64,000 nucleotides of DNA from Lineus longissimus (lineage: Eukaryota > Nemertea > Pilidiophora > Heteronemertea > Lineidae): positions 4,774,001-4,838,000 of the forward strand of contig NC_088323.1 in NCBI RefSeq assembly GCF_910592395.1. The letters are read 5' to 3'. A program made the position numbers and the translations under genes. Below are positions 61,201 through 64,000 of the stretch, piece by piece. Position 1 is the stretch's first letter. The number at the start of each line of letters is the position of its first letter. The notes under the pieces are model-generated. The model had not been told where the DNA came from and made no database searches. It was given only the letters and a program-made list of their open reading frames with translations.

Positions 61201-62143
61201 TCCTTTGTGCAGATGGCACCACCCATCAAGCATGTTGGTGACGAATAGTGTCGCAGCATTTCGTCACCGAGCTCACACGAAAATGCACTGTCATTCATTC
61301 AGCCATAAGTGTAAGACTGTAGGGTTGTTTCCAACCAAAACATGTTCGAAATGTGTCAAGCATTCGGAACACCCAAAGACTGATTAGAGAAGTCAAAATT
61401 GAATGGAAACAACCAATTTGGGACCAAAACTAGTGTCCTTATTGGAAAGGTTGTCTTTAATAGAGAGGTGTCTTCTAACGGAGGTTCCACTGTATATAAT
61501 GTAGGAACCCTGGTTGTGACATTGTCCACTCCTCCAGCTGCACACCACCAAATCCACAACAATGTCACACCAGTTATTTAGTTCATCATGCTTATGGTCA
61601 TTGTACTTTCATCTTATGTAAAATGTAACTTTTTACACGGTTTCAATAAACGATTTGTAATTTGTAATTTGTAAATTATAAATTTCACTAATAATTTGAC
61701 GCCGCCAATTCCACTGGTCTTCGAAATACGTAAGCTACACTGTTGACGACTATGACACTCCTCACAAACCACATTGTGAATCAGACGCCGATAGGCTTGT
61801 ATTGGCATTAGTGTAGGCTGACCAGTGGTTCGTTTGACTTAAAGGGTGACTCTACCAACCATTTTGTACTACTTGTATCTGGCGGTAGAATAGATAACTA
61901 GGTCACGCATGTAATCACAATGGTCAGCTTATCAGGTGGAATGTTTATATTGGCATTAGTGTAGGCTGACCAGTGGTTCAAACTCACCAGTTAACATCTG
62001 CTTCTCCTCATCCTCCATTCCAGGGGTGACAAACAGACTCTCGCACAGGTGCTGCGACAGCGACATCTCCTCTGATGCGACAGACGCCATGCTCATGTCA
62101 TTGGGCGTGTCATCTGTGTGGGTTGCTTCTGATTCCTCTGGCC
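34422..62143 (-). CDS. AKAP9: AKAP9 (AKAP450) / pericentrin orthologue, partial at both ends
   Basis: 37 exons with GT-AG ends and matching phases give about 2,576 codons of nearly continuous coiled coil, ending in a PACT domain (35364-35602 plus the start of 34853-35167). Known role of the family: giant scaffolds at the centrosome, basal body and Golgi that recruit gamma-tubulin complexes and kinases; PACT targets them to centrioles. Resemblance to AKAP9 is seen in VLLSRLHNEGVQVL, CADRQSLLAEIRDLRAH, the QNEELLHFVARISQEK block and LQRLYGHYLRAESYRKN. Vertebrates have two paralogues (AKAP9, PCNT); an invertebrate single-copy gene is co-orthologous. The N-terminus lies beyond 62143, probably off the window; the final exon after 34422 is not found. 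A 4.6-kb repeat occupies the intron between its first two exons here. I see no definite PKA RII-binding helix. Confidence 0.92.
37468..40544 (-). CDS. AKAP9: AKAP9 repetitive coiled-coil exons 24-31
   Basis: Exons 40394-40544, 40003-40214, 39555-39849, 39067-39456, 38713-38877, 38363-38551, 37839-38084 and 37468-37647. Exons 23-26 share a theme: LRSSLDSEKSRTIEI, TSLEDERTKSNHL, LKSTLDMERAKCDEI, LQSRLDLEKSKYLDI. Three neighbouring exons begin HEKELEVEQL, HEKDSEVRIQ and QEKEIEVDAL, pointing to exon duplication. Confidence 0.88.
41972..43742 (-). CDS. AKAP9: AKAP9 conserved middle exons 19-23
   Basis: Exons 43528-43742, 43205-43423, 42827-42997, 42397-42592 and 41972-42194. This stretch contains non-coil conserved pieces: ANLAQ-like LNAELAQAERLD, then VLLSRLHNEGVQVL, LSDWRADLVKAI and ADRQSLLAEIRDLRAHM. 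Those blocks gave the clearest resemblance to vertebrate AKAP9 outside PACT. The last exon begins LDLLDYKLKQEKVLVEDLRS, the start of a repeated 40-aa coil pattern. Confidence 0.88.
43777..43859. mobile_element. Truncated Tigger/pogo-like MITE in an AKAP9 intron
   Basis: It begins TACAGTAGAACCTTC and keeps only the left half, through CCAAATTGGTCATTTCC. It ends about 45 bp from the exon boundary at 43903. Confidence 0.5.
43903..51929 (-). CDS. AKAP9: AKAP9 central coiled-coil exons 5-18
   Basis: Exons 51810-51929, 51493-51678, 51082-51300, 50738-50917, 50413-50586, 48899-49078, 48633-48728, 48321-48419, 47968-48111, 46230-46358, 45232-45345, 44762-45040, 44319-44594 and 43903-44176. The first thirteen start and end in phase 0; the last ends in phase 1. 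Leu/Glu/Lys-rich heptads run throughout, with repeated KDDEI-, KEKQNIIDEKEEEL- and SKNDEIEIL-type segments. No globular domain is seen. Confidence 0.88.
46797..47123 (+). CDS. Possible nested 108-codon ORF in an AKAP9 intron, opposite strand
   Basis: The frame runs from ATG at about 46804 region (in-frame start MTDENMHRVSIPFDQE) to TAG. Composition is that of a soluble protein, with Trp, Cys and charged residues evenly spread (for example WVYEISLPVQLQLLLECYF and DGIEVDIFASDNSWCVDL). There are no flanking splice sites that I trust, no signal peptide and no domain that I recognise. It may be a small intronless gene, a retrocopy or a captured fragment. Confidence 0.3.
   Translation: MTDENMHRVSIPFDQEKCDIWVYEISLPVQLQLLLECYFGDERGKYTTSEPWDCHFLTLIRRCQEYRGRYDMIPSHEVDGIEVDIFASDNSWCVDLIRNCDVHEKGPI
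47545..47722. mobile_element. Complete Tigger/pogo-like MITE, 178 bp, flanked by TA
   Basis: Starts CAGTAGAACCTCTCTATTAA and ends GGGAGGTTCTACTG, with TA on both sides, as expected for a Tc1/mariner-superfamily insertion. Internal GTCCTTAATAGAGAGG phrases repeat in both orientations. It is the best-preserved of at least five copies in the window. Confidence 0.82.
48265..48280 (+). repeat. G16 homopolymer
   Basis: Sixteen consecutive G in an AKAP9 intron. Similar runs lie at 25565-25576 (12), 56622-56636 (15) and 62196-62210 (15); C runs at 30696-30707 (12) and 50668-50677 (10). Confidence 0.9.
52314..62143 (-). CDS. AKAP9: AKAP9 exons 1-4 of the window
   Basis: Exons 61988-62143, 56943-57152, 54846-55058 and 52314-52546. 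The first encodes an acidic non-coil linker (GPEESEATHTDDTPND, then SLSQHLCESLFVTPG) and needs one base from an exon farther right, so the gene continues beyond. The second starts DSSSKLQSAVEKLLDMV and begins coiled coil. Junctions at all four are phase 1 on at least one side. The introns here are the largest in the gene (2-5 kb), one of them filled by copy 2 of the big repeat. Confidence 0.85.
52547..54845. other. AKAP9 intron of 2.3 kb
   Basis: No missing exon is required: the phases of 54846-55058 and 52314-52546 join directly. It contains the MITE at 54330 and a 67-codon + strand frame at 53038 with no recognisable domain. Confidence 0.5.
54330..54490. mobile_element. Tigger/pogo-like MITE, right end decayed
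   Basis: CAGTGGAATCTCTCATAGC starts next to TA. Internal ACCTCTCTATTAAGGAC and AAGTGGTGATCTCCATTG match the family. The right terminal repeat is not clear. Confidence 0.6.
55059..56942. other. AKAP9 intron of 1.9 kb
   Basis: No coding exon or mobile element recognised; it contains the G15 run at 56622. Confidence 0.45.
57237..61800 (+). mobile_element. 4.56-kb insertion in an AKAP9 intron, copy 2 of the large direct repeat
   Basis: It matches 3645-8499 almost base for base in the same orientation, with scattered substitutions and small indels. The main difference is a loss of about 290 bp corresponding to roughly 6891-7177 of copy 1, which removes the right part of the 194-bp MITE and sequence beyond. 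Since the left MITE end remains at 60413-60480, copy 2 suffered a deletion. It lies antisense to AKAP9. The left flank contains GATATTGG and the right flank TATTGG, a possible 6-bp target duplication a few bases outside the shared region; copy 1 shows none. Confidence 0.8.
61800..61979. repeat. Local duplication of intron/acceptor sequence beside copy 2
   Basis: A 32-bp word starting TATTGGCATTAGTGTAGGCT occurs identically at 61800-61831 and 61948-61979. Between them, 61879-61953 is a diverged copy of 57153-57229, the stretch just upstream of AKAP9 exon 56943-57152, including its acceptor. A few bases of the exon start are copied too (AGATACAAGTAGTA against AGATTCAAGCAGTA on the - strand). 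Confidence 0.75.
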
Positions 62144-63743
62144 CTGAAAATTTCAAAAAGAATTGGTGTAAAGTATTACATGTACCTCTTTTGATGGGGG
62201 GGGGGGGGGGTTAAGGGCAATGTGCATTGCCATATCAATTTCTATTGGGAACTTGCAGGTTTTTGAGCCCAGTTCAACCCTGTAGCATCTTGAAGCAAAG
62301 AATTCCTTGTTCGTCTAAAGTAGCACTCATCAAATCAGTTCCCTAGATACAGTCAAGTTACAGCCTCTTAATGTTAGAAACTCTAGGAAGCAATCCAACT
62401 TACAAGCCCACGTAGTTCCTGGCTGTGACATCCTCTCAATAATCACCTACAACTATTCCAAGAACTAAGACCCATCTCGAGTATCATGGGTGATATATCC
62501 ACAAAGAGTTTCAAGTCATGAACGCTGATCTACAGTCTGGGGCTGGTACTGCAAGACCTTACACTACGCAACATAAATTTAGACTGGGACCATTTATGTC
62601 AGAACTGGCATTTTGAAATATCATCACAACACAGAATTGATCAACAGCCTGATATATCTCAAAATCCACGGACAGAAAATTGGCCGAATATCAAGTCGCC
62701 AAGGTCCGCAGGCCTATTTTAGGGTACAGTTCCCTAGACCCTATTTCTCACACTGGGAGATCAAGAGACTAAGCCCCTTTCTATCAATAAGCACCCCAAC
62801 GAGTAGGGCCAAAACTCCTGCATATAGGTAAATATTGAATTTGAATGGATTAACAGTAATCCATTTTCTTTAACAGAAGTATTTGGGTTTTAATCACGAC
62901 AAGCCTAAACAAATAAAACGTCTGCAGTTCCGACAATTGGGAATAATTGTCTGTATAGGCTAAACTGATTTGGCCAGCCCTATTTTCACAAGGCAATATC
63001 AAAATGTTGAGAGAATTTAAGGAATGCACAACAGGAAGAGAGATATTCCATCCGATACTTATTCAAATTATTCCAATTTATGAAATTCTTACTTATCCTG
63101 CATATTCAAATTCAGAACTTGAAAATTTTACTAAAACCACTTGCAACACCCATAGTAATTGATTATTGTTCACGCTGAAGCCACTGGACTCATGGCCAAG
63201 GGGTCTGCACATGATAATTCAGGCTGGGAACAGGCTCAATTGGTCCCTCCATCTCATGAAATATTAAATATGATTAAATATGCAATGGGCTACTCAACTA
63301 ATACACTCAATTGAACAGCATTCTCCAACCACGCAGGTCATAAGCAAACAATGCATTGGGCATTGTTAGCACTCTCCAACAATGAGAGGCAAATCTTAGT
63401 TCAATATTTGGAAGGTGCCAGTGCAAATGACCGAGGTAGATCAGAAATTTTGTGGGGCACGAAGAGGCTATGAACCTGCGACTGACGAACACCCAACAGC
63501 AGCATGTGTAAATTGAGCGTACCTACAAATCCTGGTATCATCATGCATCAAGAATAGCCATCTATGGTACACGCTGAGACCCTTCAACCAATAAGCAACC
63601 CTTGTCAACATTGCCTTTTATCAATCCCACGAATCTGTTTTGGAGTGTTCGAATTGCTACGTGATACACTACAACTCAAGAGCACTCGTCTAACAGCTGT
63701 GAAATAAATCTGCCACTGAAAATCAAGGCAGGTACGGTATGTT
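62144..63743. other. AKAP9 upstream intron, no exon recognised
   Basis: The exon at 61988-62143 needs a preceding exon ending in phase 1. I found no convincing - strand exon between 62144 and the right edge. A G15 run lies at 62196-62210. Confidence 0.4.
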
Positions 63744-63968
63744 ATGAATCAGAATAAACATTGGGTGTACGCTGTGATTTTGTCTTTTTTATGCTTTTCT
63801 GACACATCAGAACAGCTGGCAGGATTTGCAGAGAGAACATATTGTCCGCTGCAATCACTGCTATACGATGACTCAATGTGGTGCAAAGGACAATCAGTCA
63901 CAATCTTGTCTAAGGAAGACAGTCACCAGGTAATTGGCAGTGACTTCAAACTGGAGCTAAGAACTTGA
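63744..63968 (+). CDS. Possible first exon of a secreted protein
   Basis: ATG at 63744 opens MNQNKHWVYAVILSFLCFSD, a plausible signal peptide (basic start, hydrophobic core), followed by a Cys-containing mature part (ERTYCPLQSLLYDDSMWCKG). A CAG-GTAATT donor-like site near 63929 would end the exon after SKEDSHQ; otherwise the frame stops after 74 codons at 63966-63968. Since the window ends here, the continuation cannot be checked. It lies on the strand opposite AKAP9. Confidence 0.35.
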   Translation: MNQNKHWVYAVILSFLCFSDTSEQLAGFAERTYCPLQSLLYDDSMWCKGQSVTILSKEDSHQVIGSDFKLELRT

Positions 63969-64000
63969 TTGACCTTGATTTCAAAGCAGAATGAAAAAGA

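Noticed and set aside
57224-61805. TATTGG as a target-site duplication of copy 2
   Set aside because: It is separated from the shared left border by TTGTGTT and copy 1 has no matching duplication, so it is noted but not relied on.

Overview
The window is metazoan nuclear DNA. It has many short GT-AG exons, AATAAA-type poly(A) signals, abundant MITEs, a tRNA-like SINE head and a non-LTR retrotransposon remnant. The proteins are close to vertebrate cilium and centrosome proteins but the genes are compact. I infer a bilaterian invertebrate, probably marine (lophotrochozoan, ambulacrarian or lancelet-like); the sequence alone does not resolve the phylum. Exon ends were placed by hand from GT/AG sites, reading phase and family knowledge.

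Layout. 1-2.2 kb: non-coding, with a retrotransposon remnant. 2.3-11.0 kb (-): complete SPAG6 (PF16, axonemal central apparatus), including a possible 27-nt microexon. 11.3-13.2 kb (+): CISD3-type mitochondrial double-CDGSH protein, head-to-head with SPAG6 and with two interchangeable last exons. 14.2-16.9 kb (+): a 224-aa ankyrin-repeat protein. 17.4-20.9 kb: a minisatellite of about 79 bp with an inverted block. 21.3-22.2 kb (-): a Ly6/uPAR-fold, probably GPI-anchored protein. 22.9-25.8 kb (+): a phytanoyl-CoA dioxygenase family enzyme, divergent from the Ly6 gene. 27.1-27.8 kb (+): a 231-codon orphan exon. 27.8-34.4 kb: mostly non-coding with MITEs. 34.4-62.1 kb (-): at least 37 exons (about 2,576 codons) of the AKAP9/pericentrin orthologue, including the C-terminal PACT domain; its N-terminus lies beyond the right edge and its last exon is not resolved. 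63.7 kb (+): a possible first exon of a secreted protein.

The main non-genic discovery is a pair of near-identical direct repeats of 4.86 and 4.56 kb, one in a SPAG6 intron and the other in an AKAP9 intron 54 kb away. Both are antisense to their hosts. They carry three related exon-like modules, internal tandem repeats and several MITEs, and no transposase that I can see.

Functionally, SPAG6 (axoneme) and AKAP9/pericentrin (centrosome or basal body) are both microtubule-organelle genes, but nothing here shows co-regulation. CISD3, the PhyH enzyme, the Ly6 protein and the ankyrin protein look like unrelated neighbours.
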